From positions 62,001 to 126,000 of the forward strand of contig NZ_JAPCHX010000006.1 of the NCBI RefSeq assembly GCF_026107415.2: 64,000 nucleotides of DNA, written 5' to 3'. The translations under genes were made by a program, and so were the position numbers. This document shows positions 30,730 to 38,990 of the stretch, one piece after another (position 1 is the first letter of the stretch; each line of letters begins with the position of its first letter). The notes beneath the pieces are model-generated. The model saw only the letters and a program-made list of their open reading frames with translations. It searched no databases and had not been told where the DNA came from. The stretch is from Microbacterium sp. MPKO10. Its GTDB lineage: Bacteria; Actinomycetota; Actinomycetes; Actinomycetales; Microbacteriaceae.

Positions 30730-31508
30730 GCGCTATGACTCCGCAGATCGCCCCGTCGGCCGCGGCACGCGTGAACCCCGTGGCCAAACTCGGGGCGGCG
30801 CTGGTGATCAGCGTCACGCTCCTGCTGTCCGTCGACATCGTCTCGGCATCGGTCGCGCTTGTCCTCACGCTCGCGCTGGTGGCCTTCGCAGGACTCCGCG
30901 CGCGATCGTTCTGGATTCGGACGGCACCGGTCTGGTTCGCCGCGCCGTTTGCCGCGATCACGACGATCCTGTACGGGGAGGACTCCGGGGCGCAGGTTGC
31001 CCAGCTCGGCATCGCGACGATCAGCGAGGGATCCCTGCTGCTCGGCGTGGCCATCATGCTGCGCGTGCTCGCCATCGGGATCCCCGGTGTCGTGCTGATG
31101 GCGACGACCGATCCGACAGAGCTCGCGGACGGCCTCTCGCAGGTGGCCAGGCTGCCCGCGAGATTCGTGCTCGGTGGCCTCGCCGGCATGCGGATGATCG
31201 GTCTCTTCATCGACGACTGGCGTGCGATGGCCCGCGCACGTCGTGCTCGCGGAGTCGCAGACACGGGCGCGATCCGGCGCTTCGCGTCACAGGCGTTCGC
31301 GCTTCTCGTGTTGGCGATTCGCCGCGGCAGCAAGCTCGCGACGGCGATGGAAGCTAAGGGGTTCGGCGCGGCGTCGACGCGCACCTGGGCGCGTGAATCG
31401 ACGTTTGGCTGGCCTGAGACCCTGCTCGTCGGCATCGGCGTCGTCATCGCGGGTGCCGCGGTCGTCAGCGCCGTCATCGCGGGTACCTGGAGTTTCGTCC
31501 TTGGCTGA
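30726..31508 (+). CDS. ykoC: ECF transporter transmembrane T component, YkoC-like
   Basis: A 260-residue EcfT-type scaffold with about six helices. After RVNPVAKLGAALVIS it has several hydrophobic segments, then the two Ala-Arg-Gly-type coupling loops seen here as RARRARGVADTGAIR and TAMEAKGFGAAS, which grip the ATPase. It completes the YkoEDC transporter. ATG at 30726 is in an ATGA overlap with ykoD. Confidence 0.92.
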   Translation: MSAMTPQIAPSAAARVNPVAKLGAALVISVTLLLSVDIVSASVALVLTLALVAFAGLRARSFWIRTAPVWFAAPFAAITTILYGEDSGAQVAQLGIATISEGSLLLGVAIMLRVLAIGIPGVVLMATTDPTELADGLSQVARLPARFVLGGLAGMRMIGLFIDDWRAMARARRARGVADTGAIRRFASQAFALLVLAIRRGSKLATAMEAKGFGAASTRTWARESTFGWPETLLVGIGVVIAGAAVVSAVIAGTWSFVLG

Positions 31509-32067
31509 GGTTCCTGAGCATGTCGCGCAGAACGCCCAGGCGATCGTCGAGGCGGTCAGACGGCTGCCCGAACAGCATCCGATCGTACTCATCGACGGCC
31601 CGTCCGGGGCCGGTAAGTCGACGACGGCGGATGCTGTTGTCGCGGCGTGGCCGGGTTCCCCGCCGACACTCGTGCGCATGGACGACGTGTATCCCGGATG
31701 GTCGGGACTCGAAGCGGCAGGAGAGCACATCGGCCGGCATCTGCTCGACCCGCTGTCACGGGTCGAGACCGGCTGGTGGCAGCGCTGGGACTGGTTCGCG
31801 AATCAGCACGCAGAGTGGCATGACGTTGCTCCCGACACCTCGCTTGTGATCGAAGGGTGCGGGGTGCTCACCCGGCGCAACGCACACTTGTCTCATCTCA
31901 GGGTTTGGATCGACGGCAATCCTGCCGACCGCAAACGCCGCGCCCTGGAGCGCGACCGCGGTGGGTTCGACGCGCACTGGGAGGATTGGACGGCGCAGAT
32001 GGGTACATTCATCGAGCGGGAGCGGCCGCGATCCTCGGCGGACCTGGTGCTCTGGGCAGACGAGTGA
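31501..32067 (+). CDS. small P-loop kinase, uridine-kinase-like
   Basis: A 188-residue P-loop NTPase with Walker A IDGPSGAGKSTTAD, a RMDDVYPGW motif like the acceptor-binding DD-Y of uridine or phosphoribulokinase-type kinases, EGCGVLTRR, and a lid-like ADRKRRALERDR segment. I start at TTG 31501, which overlaps the T-component stop by eight bases; no ATG or GTG suits, and GGAG lies nine bases upstream. The substrate is unknown. Being last in a TPP-controlled operon makes a thiamine-precursor kinase thinkable, but that is inference only. It ends one base from the convergent S11-like gene. Confidence 0.75.
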   Translation: MAEVPEHVAQNAQAIVEAVRRLPEQHPIVLIDGPSGAGKSTTADAVVAAWPGSPPTLVRMDDVYPGWSGLEAAGEHIGRHLLDPLSRVETGWWQRWDWFANQHAEWHDVAPDTSLVIEGCGVLTRRNAHLSHLRVWIDGNPADRKRRALERDRGGFDAHWEDWTAQMGTFIERERPRSSADLVLWADE

Positions 32068-32068
32068 G

Positions 32069-33301
32069 TCAGCCGCCGAAGAGCTGAGTGACAAACGCCG
32101 GGATCAGTTCGATGGGGTGCCCGATCCGCCACCAGACGTCGGGCGCGTGCATTGTGCCGTCGATCTTCACGGGAACCTCAACGGTCGACGCCCCGTGCGA
32201 GACCGTCGCCGTCGCCACGATGTCCCCGCGCGTCGCCAGCGTCACACCATCTGTTTCCACGTGCACGGTCGGTTCACCGGCCACCCAGCGAGTCGCCGTT
32301 GCTGACGAACCGATCACACCTTTCGCCCGCTCACCCCACGGAGTCGTGAACGTCGCGACCGGGGTGTCCTCGGGGAGGACAGGTCCGCTGTGCACGCCCG
32401 CTTCTGCGCTGTCCATCAGAGCGGTCATCGCGTCGTCGAGCGAATCCCAGTCCGGCATGCGAATCAGGGCACCATAGAAGACGTAGTCGGAGTCGTCGAC
32501 AGTGACAGTGGCGGCGAAGAGCAGGCAGATGCCCGCCTGCGTCGTAAAGCTTCGCGAGATGCCCGTGACACCGCGGTCCGACATGTAGGCGGTTGTGTTC
32601 TCAACCCCGCGGGTCTCAGCGATGCCGGTGACCTCGCCCGAGAGAACGCCCGGAATCACCGGGTTGTCCATCGCGAGGGCGGCGAGAAGTGAGAGATCGG
32701 ATGCTGTCGACACGTCGTCAGGCGACAGCCCCGTCGCATCGACCACCGTCGTCTCGTCAAGGCCGTTCTCGGCAAGCCACGTTGTCGCCGCGTCGACGTA
32801 CGCGTCTACGGAACCGAACGCCCACGCCGCAAGGGTGTCCGCGAGGTTATTGCTCGAGCCGAGCAGGACGGCCTGCAGCACGGCGCGCTGTGACCACGTG
32901 TCGTCCGTGTAGACGGTCACGACGCGTGCCCCCGCATCCCGGTAGTCAGTGAAACGCACGAAGTCGCGAGAGGTGATGGGGACCGTCTCGCCATCGCCGT
33001 CGTCTTCCATCGGCTTCTCGTCGAGGACGACGAGCGCGGTGATCACCTTGGCAATACCCGCCATCGGCAGGGGAGCGTCATCTCCTGCCCGCGCGATGAC
33101 CGGGCCCTCGGAGGATTCGGCGATCGCGCTTGCGCCGTCGTCGGGGAGAGCGGGCGGTGTGCCGTCGCTGTCGAGCTGCACCGTGTGGGCCGTCATCGTC
33201 GCCGGGGGAAGCGGGGCGAGAAGTGTCGCAGGACCGTAAAGGCCGACGGCGAGGATCACGAGGACCCCGACGAAGATCCCGAAACCGCGAAGAACCCGCA
33301 T
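32069..33301 (-). CDS. D-alanyl-D-alanine carboxypeptidase-like protein (S11) lacking catalytic residues
   Basis: A 410-residue protein with an N-terminal membrane helix (about 5-28) and an S11 penicillin-binding fold. The SxxK box is AGIAK, so the nucleophile Ser is Gly82, although Lys85 is kept. SxN is kept as SSN (149-151). The KTG box, expected before Y-T-x-x-AG, reads SRS in GISRSFTTQAG (249-251). With the nucleophile and KTG gone, peptidase activity and beta-lactam binding are unlikely. It may act as an envelope scaffold or binding protein. The reading frame is intact, so this is not a decayed gene. ATG at 33301 after GAGGTG; a GTG at 33307 is possible. Confidence 0.85.
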   Translation of the reverse strand: MRVLRGFGIFVGVLVILAVGLYGPATLLAPLPPATMTAHTVQLDSDGTPPALPDDGASAIAESSEGPVIARAGDDAPLPMAGIAKVITALVVLDEKPMEDDGDGETVPITSRDFVRFTDYRDAGARVVTVYTDDTWSQRAVLQAVLLGSSNNLADTLAAWAFGSVDAYVDAATTWLAENGLDETTVVDATGLSPDDVSTASDLSLLAALAMDNPVIPGVLSGEVTGIAETRGVENTTAYMSDRGVTGISRSFTTQAGICLLFAATVTVDDSDYVFYGALIRMPDWDSLDDAMTALMDSAEAGVHSGPVLPEDTPVATFTTPWGERAKGVIGSSATATRWVAGEPTVHVETDGVTLATRGDIVATATVSHGASTVEVPVKIDGTMHAPDVWWRIGHPIELIPAFVTQLFGG

Positions 33302-33355
33302 GATCACCTCTTCTCCCGTCTGATTCGAGATTATCCCGGGGTCGGGAGTCGGCGG

Positions 33356-33706
33356 CTACGCCCAGCCGAGTCGGTGCAATTCGGCATCATCGATTCCGTA
33401 GAAGTGCGCGATTTCGTGCACGAGAGTGATGTGCACCTGGTCGCGCAACTGCTCTTCATTGTCGACGATGGAGAGCAGGGGCAGCCGGTAGATGCTGATC
33501 GTGTCTGGCAGCTCGCCGAAGCCGTACTGTCCGCGGTCGGTCAGGGCAATGCCGTGATAAAGCCCCAAGAGCGAGAGCGAGCCGTCTTCGGGGAGATCTT
33601 CGATGAAGATCGCCACGTTGTCGAGGCCGGAGAGCATGTCATCGGGAAGCCGGTCGAACTCGTCGCTGACGAGCTCTTCGAACGTGTCAGCATCCATCTC
33701 GAACAC
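33356..33706 (-). CDS. small zinc metallopeptidase-family protein (DUF1025 type)
   Basis: A 116-residue zincin-like protein. It has the metal motif HEIAHFYGID (HExxH plus a downstream Asp), preceded by LRDQVHITLV, and the N-terminal pattern MDADTFEELVSDEFDRLP. The family is widespread and small; some members are called possibly acid metallopeptidase, and no substrate is known to me. I take the GTG at 33706, which has AGAGGGTG at proper spacing; the ATG three codons later lacks one. It is divergent from orn. Confidence 0.85.
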   Translation of the reverse strand: MFEMDADTFEELVSDEFDRLPDDMLSGLDNVAIFIEDLPEDGSLSLLGLYHGIALTDRGQYGFGELPDTISIYRLPLLSIVDNEEQLRDQVHITLVHEIAHFYGIDDAELHRLGWA

Positions 33707-33795
33707 GGCACCCTCTTTCTCTCTGCGTCGTCACCAGCCTATGCGCACGCCGTGACAGGCGGGACGCGTCGGCCGTGGCGGATACGATGGAGACC

Positions 33796-34416
33796 ATGAG
33801 CAATCTCAGCGACCACCTGGTGTGGATCGACTGCGAGATGACCGGGCTCGACGTTTCCGTCGATGAGCTGGTCGAGGTCGCGGTCGTCATTACGGATTTC
33901 GACCTCAACATCATTGACGAGGGAATCGACATCGTGATTAAACCGAGCGATGCCGCCCTGGCGCATATGAATGACTTCGTCACAGAGATGCACCGTTCGT
34001 CTGGGCTGAGTGACGAGATCCCCCAGGGAGTCAGTCTCGCCGACGCCGAGACGCAGGTCCTCGAGTACGTGAAGAGCCATGTTCCCGAGGAGCGCAAGGC
34101 TCCTCTGGCCGGGAACACCATCGGAACCGACCGAGCATTCCTCGCACGGTACATGCCGCAACTCGATGCACACCTGCACTACCGCAACGTTGATGTCTCG
34201 TCCGTCAAGGAACTCGCACGCCGGTGGTACCCGCGCGCGTACTTCAACGCACCGAAGAAGGATGGCGGGCACCGTGCGCTCGCCGACATTCTCGAGTCGA
34301 TCCGTGAGCTGCAGTACTACCGGCAGATCGTGTTCGTCGCCGACCCGGGGCCCACCTCGGACGAGGCGAAAGCGGCGGCCGAGGCCGTCGTGTCGCAAAC
34401 CACTCCGAACGTGTAA
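33796..34416 (+). CDS. orn: oligoribonuclease
   Basis: DEDDh 3'-5' exonuclease that degrades 2-5 nt RNAs and pGpG. The 206 residues carry all motifs: VWIDCEMTGLD (first Asp and Glu), AGNTIGTDRAFL (Asp), and KKDGGHRALADI (His and last Asp). ATG at 33796 chosen because homologues begin directly before the first motif; an ATG at 33787 is possible. It is followed at once by two tRNA genes. Confidence 0.96.
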   Translation: MSNLSDHLVWIDCEMTGLDVSVDELVEVAVVITDFDLNIIDEGIDIVIKPSDAALAHMNDFVTEMHRSSGLSDEIPQGVSLADAETQVLEYVKSHVPEERKAPLAGNTIGTDRAFLARYMPQLDAHLHYRNVDVSSVKELARRWYPRAYFNAPKKDGGHRALADILESIRELQYYRQIVFVADPGPTSDEAKAAAEAVVSQTTPNV

Positions 34417-34465
34417 TACAATCGTGTGGTTGCTGTTTTCGCCGCGGTGCGAAAACCAGCACATG

Positions 34466-34538
34466 GTGGGTATAGCTCAGCTGGTAGAGCGCCGCGTTGT
34501 GGTCGCGGATGTCGCGGGTTCGAGTCCCGTTACTCACC
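34466..34538 (+). tRNA. tRNA-His (GTG anticodon)
   Basis: Full cloverleaf: the acceptor arm GTGGGTA pairs with TACTCAC, D arm GCTCAGCTGGTAGAGC, anticodon loop TTGTGGT with GTG, and T arm GCGGG-TTCGAGT-CCCGT. A G directly before position 1 and a C after the acceptor stem fit the extra G-1:C73 pair that marks tRNA-His. No CCA is encoded. Confidence 0.96.
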
Positions 34539-34753
34539 CCAGTAGAGGGGTGGCAGGGGAGTGCGATTCTCTCCGCGTCACCAGTTCGGCGCAATGCTGC
34601 GAAGACTCAGCGCTCGTGCTCGCCAGACGCGGAGCCGGGCGCGCCGACCAGGTGCAGTCGTGAGTGATTACCGAGCCGGCTGCGGCGATGGTGCGCCGGA
34701 CCCGCCGCGAAATTCCGTATCCCGCCGCGCCCTGCGGTATTCTTGACGTATTC

Positions 34754-34826
34754 GCCTCCGTAGCTCAGGGGATAGAGCAGGAGCCTTCTAATCTCTTGGT
34801 CGCAGGTTCGAATCCTGCCGGGGGCA
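34754..34826 (+). tRNA. tRNA-Arg (TCT anticodon)
   Basis: The acceptor arm GCCTCCG pairs with CGGGGGC (one G-U), D arm GCTCAGGGGATAGAGC, anticodon loop CTTCTAA with TCT, T arm GCAGG-TTCGAAT-CCTGC, discriminator A. It reads AGA and AGG codons, which are rare in this high-GC genome. No CCA is encoded. The 215 bases between the two tRNA genes hold nothing I recognise. Confidence 0.95.
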
Positions 34827-34865
34827 CAGAGAAACCGGCCGGCAGGCCAGAAATGTGAGCAATCC

Positions 34866-35660
34866 GTGACCGATCATTCGGGCGCCGTCGCGTCGTACCC
34901 GACGGCCGAGACGACCGACGAATTTGCGGCCAACCTTCGCGATGTGCGCGAGCGCATGGATGCTGCGGCGCAGCGTGCGGGGCGTGCCCCGGAATCCGTG
35001 CGCCTCCTCCCGGTGAGCAAGACAGTCCCCGAGGAGCGCATCAGGCATGCGATCGACGCCGGGGCGACATTCCTCGGCGAGAACAAGGTGCAGGAGGCCC
35101 TGCGCAAGTCCGAGAACCTGGCCGATATCCCGGATCTCGTGTGGGCGGTCATCGGGCATCTGCAGACGAACAAGGCCAAGTTTGTGGCGCGGTTCGCTGC
35201 CGAGTTCCACGCTCTTGACAGCATCCGCCTTGCCGAGGCTCTGCAGCGGCGCCTCGACATCGAAGATCGCACGCTCGACGTCTTCGTCCAGGTGAACACC
35301 TCGGGCGAAGAGAGCAAATTCGGCATCGAACCGAATGCGGCCGAGGCATTTGTGCGGGAACTTCCTGCCTTCGACCGACTCCGGATTGCCGGATTCATGA
35401 CACTTGCCGTCTTCAGTGCGGATGAGAAGCGCGTCCGCGAATGCTTCGTCACGCTGCGCGAGCTTCGTGATCGCGTGTGCGAGGAAGCTCCGGGCGGGTT
35501 GCGCCCCGAAGGCCTCTCGATGGGGATGTCCGGCGATTACGAAGCGGCCATCGACGAGGGAGCGACAACGGTGCGCGTCGGCCAGGCGATCTTCGGCTCC
35601 CGCGCGTTACCGGACAGCTACTACTGGCCAACCGAGAACGGTGCGGGCAGCCGCGCGTGA
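34866..35660 (+). CDS. PLP-homeostasis protein, YggS/PROSC (PLPBP) family
   Basis: A 264-residue single-domain PLP-binding TIM barrel that buffers pyridoxal phosphate and has no known catalysis. The PLP lysine is in RLLPVSKTVPEE, and the family segments LGENKVQEA, WAVIGHLQTNK, VQVNTSGEESKFG and LSMGMSGDYEAAIDEGAT-VRVG are all present. GTG at 34866. Its stop overlaps the start of a pyridoxal kinase-like gene by four bases, so the two B6 genes are coupled. Confidence 0.95.
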   Translation: MTDHSGAVASYPTAETTDEFAANLRDVRERMDAAAQRAGRAPESVRLLPVSKTVPEERIRHAIDAGATFLGENKVQEALRKSENLADIPDLVWAVIGHLQTNKAKFVARFAAEFHALDSIRLAEALQRRLDIEDRTLDVFVQVNTSGEESKFGIEPNAAEAFVRELPAFDRLRIAGFMTLAVFSADEKRVRECFVTLRELRDRVCEEAPGGLRPEGLSMGMSGDYEAAIDEGATTVRVGQAIFGSRALPDSYYWPTENGAGSRA

Positions 35661-36478
35661 GTGCCGAAGACTCCGTTCTCACGAGCGGGTGGGAGATGGA
35701 CAGACGTCCCGTCGACGTCGTCGTCATCAGCTCACAGGTCGCATACGGCTCGGTGGGAACGACGGCGGCGGTTCGTGTGCTCACCGAAGCGGGGCATCGG
35801 TGCGTTCAGATTCCCACCGTCATTCTCGGAACCCTCCCGCACTACCCTCGGCTGCACGGCGGTGCCCTGCCCGATGAGTGGCTCTCCGGGATCCTCGACG
35901 ATCTGCTCGAACTTGACGCGCTGCAGTCAGTCTCATATGTGCTCGTCGGCTACCTGGCGCACGCCGGGCAGGCACGGCTGATCGCCGACTGGTACCGTCG
36001 CCTGCGCGAGCGCGTGCCGGGAGTGCAGCTTGTCATCGACCCGGCGATGGGCGACGATGACGTCGGCATGTACACCGACCCCGCAGTGGCGGCCTCCTAC
36101 GGAGAACACCTGTCTCCGCTTGCCGTGGGGCTCACGCCGAACCGGTTCGAGCTTGGTCTCATGTCGGATGCTGTCGTCGACGATGCCGCCGCCGTAGAGA
36201 ACGCTGCCGTCGCGCTTCGCCCGCCAGACGGATGGGTGATCGTGACGAGCTCCGCAGACCCAGGTGAGGATGCTGTCGGCAATCTCATCGTCACCGACGA
36301 CGGCGCTGAGGCAACCGCACACGACCGCATCACAACGCACGCCAAGGGCGCGGGTGACATCTTCGTTGCCACGGTGATCATGCGTCTGCTGGCGGGGGAT
36401 ACCGTCGCCGGGTCCGCCGAGTTCGCCGGGTCCGCCGTTGCCGCAGCAATCCGGCGTGCCGAGGGTGTCGACGGCTGA
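35657..36478 (+). CDS. pdxY: pyridoxal kinase PdxY/PdxK-like
   Basis: A 273-residue ribokinase-fold kinase that phosphorylates B6 vitamers. It has the family opening VVVISSQVAYGSVG, VLVGYLAHAGQ, the VIDPAMGDD strand, TPNRFELGLMS, and the anion-hole and catalytic Asp motif THAKGAGDIF (usual GTGD is replaced by GAGD). Start GTG 35657 overlaps the YggS-type gene. The pairing of a PLP buffer and a PLP-making kinase in one overlap points to joint B6 control. Confidence 0.92.
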   Translation: MSAEDSVLTSGWEMDRRPVDVVVISSQVAYGSVGTTAAVRVLTEAGHRCVQIPTVILGTLPHYPRLHGGALPDEWLSGILDDLLELDALQSVSYVLVGYLAHAGQARLIADWYRRLRERVPGVQLVIDPAMGDDDVGMYTDPAVAASYGEHLSPLAVGLTPNRFELGLMSDAVVDDAAAVENAAVALRPPDGWVIVTSSADPGEDAVGNLIVTDDGAEATAHDRITTHAKGAGDIFVATVIMRLLAGDTVAGSAEFAGSAVAAAIRRAEGVDG

Positions 36479-36489
36479 CCTGCCCGTTC

Positions 36490-36864
36490 TCAGGAGCGAC
36501 CGCGAAGCTTATCGATCGCGCGGCGGTCCCGCTTTGTCGGGCGTCCCAAGCCGCGCTCGCGCGAAACGGGCGCGGGTGCCTCCGTCTTCGCCGGACGCGG
36601 GGGAGTGCTGTCAATGAGACACTCGGCGGCGACAGAGGCCGAGACGCGCTTGGCGATGGGCCTGGTCACCGTCACGATGCGCTGGAACCCGCTGCGCGTG
36701 AGGCGTACCTCATCGCCCGGGCCGATGCGCTGTGCCGGTTTGGCGCGGTCTCCGTTCACACGCACGTGGCCGCCTTTGCACGCCGTTGTGGCCGCCGACC
36801 GTGTTTTCGCCAGACGGACGGCCCACAGCCAGCTGTCGACGCGGACGGAGTCGGAAGAGCCCAT
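36490..36864 (-). CDS. S4-domain RNA-binding protein, Hsp15-like
   Basis: A 124-residue protein with an N-terminal S4 RNA-binding domain (VRVDSWLWAVRLAKTRSAATTACKGG, split here over residues 7-32, then VRVNGDRAKPAQRIGPGDEV) and a basic C-terminal tail (GRPTKRDRRAIDKLRGRS). The Hsp15 family binds 50S subunits carrying stalled peptidyl-tRNA. The ATG at 36864 has TAAACT six bases before it, and that hexamer covers the stop codon of the SGNH gene upstream. Confidence 0.9.
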   Translation of the reverse strand: MGSSDSVRVDSWLWAVRLAKTRSAATTACKGGHVRVNGDRAKPAQRIGPGDEVRLTRSGFQRIVTVTRPIAKRVSASVAAECLIDSTPPRPAKTEAPAPVSRERGLGRPTKRDRRAIDKLRGRS

Positions 36865-36873
36865 CACTTGAGT

Positions 36874-37731
36874 TTAGGGGACGGCTCCGGCGATCGCGTC
36901 GAGCACGATCTTCGCCGTGAACTGGGAGCCCGAGGTGTTCGGATGCAGCCGGTCGTCGAAGAGAAGTGAATCCACCGAGTCTGACGACAGGTACGCGTCG
37001 TAGACATCAATGAGCAGCACATTGCTCAACGGCTCCGCCCAGTCGGTCAGCCCGGCGATGACGTCCTCAAACGGTTCCTTCCACCGGTCGAAGCGCGGGT
37101 TCTCGAGAATGACCGCGTATCCGATCGGGTCGGTCCAGCGCGTCTCGACGGCTTTGATGAACGCCTGGATTTCTGGAGCAGCGCCGTCGGGGTTTCGGAC
37201 GTTGTTGAGCCCGTGGTTGATGATGACGGCATCCGGCTGCTCGGGCACGAGCAGATCAAGATGTTTGAGCGAATAGGCAGCGGTCTTGCCCGATGCTGAG
37301 CCGTTCCACACAATGATCGGTGCGGAACCCGGCGCGCCGCTTGCGCGAGAGGTCAGGTCGTACTTGTGTGTCTCTCCGTTCCAGAAGTGGATGATGAGGG
37401 GGCGTTCTTGCTCTGCCGCGAGCGTGTGAAATGCCCGATCGACCCATTCTCCGGGAGCGTTTCCTGTGGAGTCACCGGCGACGGCGATGACGAACGGTGT
37501 ATCTGTCTGCGCGATTCGCGTCCAGGCATCGGCGAATGAGATGGACGCGAGAATCGCCGAACCGTTGACCTGGGGGTCCTGCCCGGCCACAGTGACCGAG
37601 GGCGATTCAGCGGGACGCGCCATCGAGACGACCCCGGTGATGACGGATGCGACAACGATGACACCCGCGAGGAGGGCGGAGATTCTCCACCGAACCGAGC
37701 GTGGGTGTCGGTCAGCATCCCCTCGTGTCAT
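36874..37731 (-). CDS. membrane-anchored SGNH/GDSL-type hydrolase
   Basis: A 285-residue protein with an N-terminal signal anchor (about 15-38) and an SGNH esterase domain: block I AVAGDSTGN (Ser88), the Asn block INHGLNNVRNP, and the C-terminal Asp/His block DDRLHPNTSGSQFT. It probably de-esterifies an extracellular polymer or lipid; the substrate is unknown. The ATG at 37731 has no ribosome site but TACCCT ends six bases before it. The long upstream reading frame to 38214 is antisense to pgsA and is not real. It ends nine bases before the S4 gene. Confidence 0.85.
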   Translation of the reverse strand: MTRGDADRHPRSVRWRISALLAGVIVVASVITGVVSMARPAESPSVTVAGQDPQVNGSAILASISFADAWTRIAQTDTPFVIAVAGDSTGNAPGEWVDRAFHTLAAEQERPLIIHFWNGETHKYDLTSRASGAPGSAPIIVWNGSASGKTAAYSLKHLDLLVPEQPDAVIINHGLNNVRNPDGAAPEIQAFIKAVETRWTDPIGYAVILENPRFDRWKEPFEDVIAGLTDWAEPLSNVLLIDVYDAYLSSDSVDSLLFDDRLHPNTSGSQFTAKIVLDAIAGAVP

Positions 37732-37851
37732 GCGTATAGGGTACGCGCGAGCCGGCCCATTTCCCCAATCCGGCGTGGCCCTCATTCGGGTGACGTGTGC
37801 GGGAGTGTGGGCACGCAGGTTTTCGTGAGGCGTATTGACTAAGCTCTGGGC

Positions 37852-38469
37852 GTGGGCACGTCGAAACAGAACGAAGTCAGCGATCGCATCGTGACGCTGC
37901 CGAATCTGCTGAGTTTCGCTCGACTCGCGCTGGTTCCGGTATTCCTCATTCTCCTTGTCGAGGGTAATGATGTTGCGGCGCTCATCGTGCTCGGTGTCTC
38001 CGGACTCACGGATTTTCTCGACGGGTTTCTCGCGCGACGGCTGAATCAGGTGACGCGGCTCGGCCAGATACTCGACCCTGCGGCCGACCGGCTGTATATC
38101 GTTGCGGCGCTGCTCGGTCTGGGCTGGCGTGATCTGATCCCGTTCTGGCTCGCCGTCGTGATCATTGCGCGCGACGTCATGCTCCTCGTTCTCGGGGGCG
38201 TGCTGGCTCGGCACGGCATCGGAGCGCTCCCCGTCATCAAAACGGGAAAGGCGGCTACGGCCGCGCTGTTCATCGGGCTTCCCCTCCTGATGCTCTCGGC
38301 GGCCGTGCCTTCGATCGGCGTTGTCACACTTCCCTTCGGGCTCGGGTTCTCAATTCTCGGAGCCGCGCTGTACTGGGCGGCGGGAATCGTCTACATTGTT
38401 CAAACCCGGCGAATGATTCATCACCGGTCTGTCCCCGGGCCCGATTCATCAGATACGCTGGACACGTGA
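37852..38469 (+). CDS. CDP-alcohol phosphatidyltransferase (PgsA2-like)
   Basis: A 205-residue membrane enzyme that swaps CMP on CDP-diacylglycerol for an alcohol. The signature D-x2-DG-x2-AR-x8-G-x3-D-x3-D is complete in LTDFLDGFLARRLNQVTRLG followed by QILDPAADR. Synteny with garA suggests the PgsA2 type (cardiolipin or phosphatidylglycerophosphate synthase); the alcohol cannot be read from sequence. GTG at 37852 with TAAGCT six bases upstream. Substrate would come from CdsA. Confidence 0.9.
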   Translation: MGTSKQNEVSDRIVTLPNLLSFARLALVPVFLILLVEGNDVAALIVLGVSGLTDFLDGFLARRLNQVTRLGQILDPAADRLYIVAALLGLGWRDLIPFWLAVVIIARDVMLLVLGGVLARHGIGALPVIKTGKAATAALFIGLPLLMLSAAVPSIGVVTLPFGLGFSILGAALYWAAGIVYIVQTRRMIHHRSVPGPDSSDTLDT

Positions 38470-38480
38470 GGAGGACCACG

Positions 38481-38990
38481 GTGCCCCAACCCGAAAACAA
38501 CAACCCGTTGGCCGGAGTCATCAGGCGCGGATCCTCGCCAGATGAGCCTTCTGGCGGCGGTCTGAACGACACGACAGTCGGCTACGGCGAAGACTTCAGC
38601 AACGCGCTCGCCGGTCTTGACGCCTCGGTTTCTCGCGAAGAGCAGGAGGCGATCGCCGCCCTGCCCTCTGGATCGGCCCTTCTCGTCGTGCGGCGAGGAC
38701 CGAATTCAGGTGCCCGCTTCCTCCTCGATTCCGACCTCACGACCGTCGGTCGTCATCCCGAAGCAGACATCTTCCTCGACGACGTCACCGTGTCTCGTCG
38801 TCATGCGGAATTTCGGCGCACGGGCACGACATTCGAGATCGCTGACCTCAACTCGCTCAACGGAACGTACTTCGACGGCGTCCGCATCGACACGGCGCTG
38901 CTCTCGGACGGTGCCGAGGTACAGGTCGGCAAGTACCGACTCACGTTCTACGCCTCGCGACGCGACATGCGAACGTCGACTGGAAGCTAG
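38481..38990 (+). CDS. garA: GarA/OdhI-like FHA-domain regulator
   Basis: A 169-residue protein. Residues 68-157 are an FHA domain with GRHPEADIFLDDVTVSRRHAEF and the LNSLNGTYFDGV block. The flexible N terminus has the kinase-target region at DTTVGYGEDF (Thr31 and Thr32), matching the ETTS motif of GarA and OdhI. In those homologues, phosphorylation by PknB or PknG makes the FHA domain bind its own tail and frees 2-oxoglutarate dehydrogenase and glutamate dehydrogenase. The first T-T is kept; Ser-Val-Phe is replaced by Val-Gly-Tyr. I start at GTG 38481 with AGGAGG seven bases upstream, 11 bases after pgsA. Confidence 0.92.
   Translation: MPQPENNNPLAGVIRRGSSPDEPSGGGLNDTTVGYGEDFSNALAGLDASVSREEQEAIAALPSGSALLVVRRGPNSGARFLLDSDLTTVGRHPEADIFLDDVTVSRRHAEFRRTGTTFEIADLNSLNGTYFDGVRIDTALLSDGAEVQVGKYRLTFYASRRDMRTSTGS

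Noticed and set aside
34539-34753. Small RNA or integration site between the two tRNA genes
   Set aside because: No integrase, no repeated tRNA 3' end and no stable structure found by eye.
37732-38214. N-terminal extension of the SGNH hydrolase
   Set aside because: It would lie antisense to pgsA; the ATG at 37731 with a -10 box and signal anchor is sufficient.
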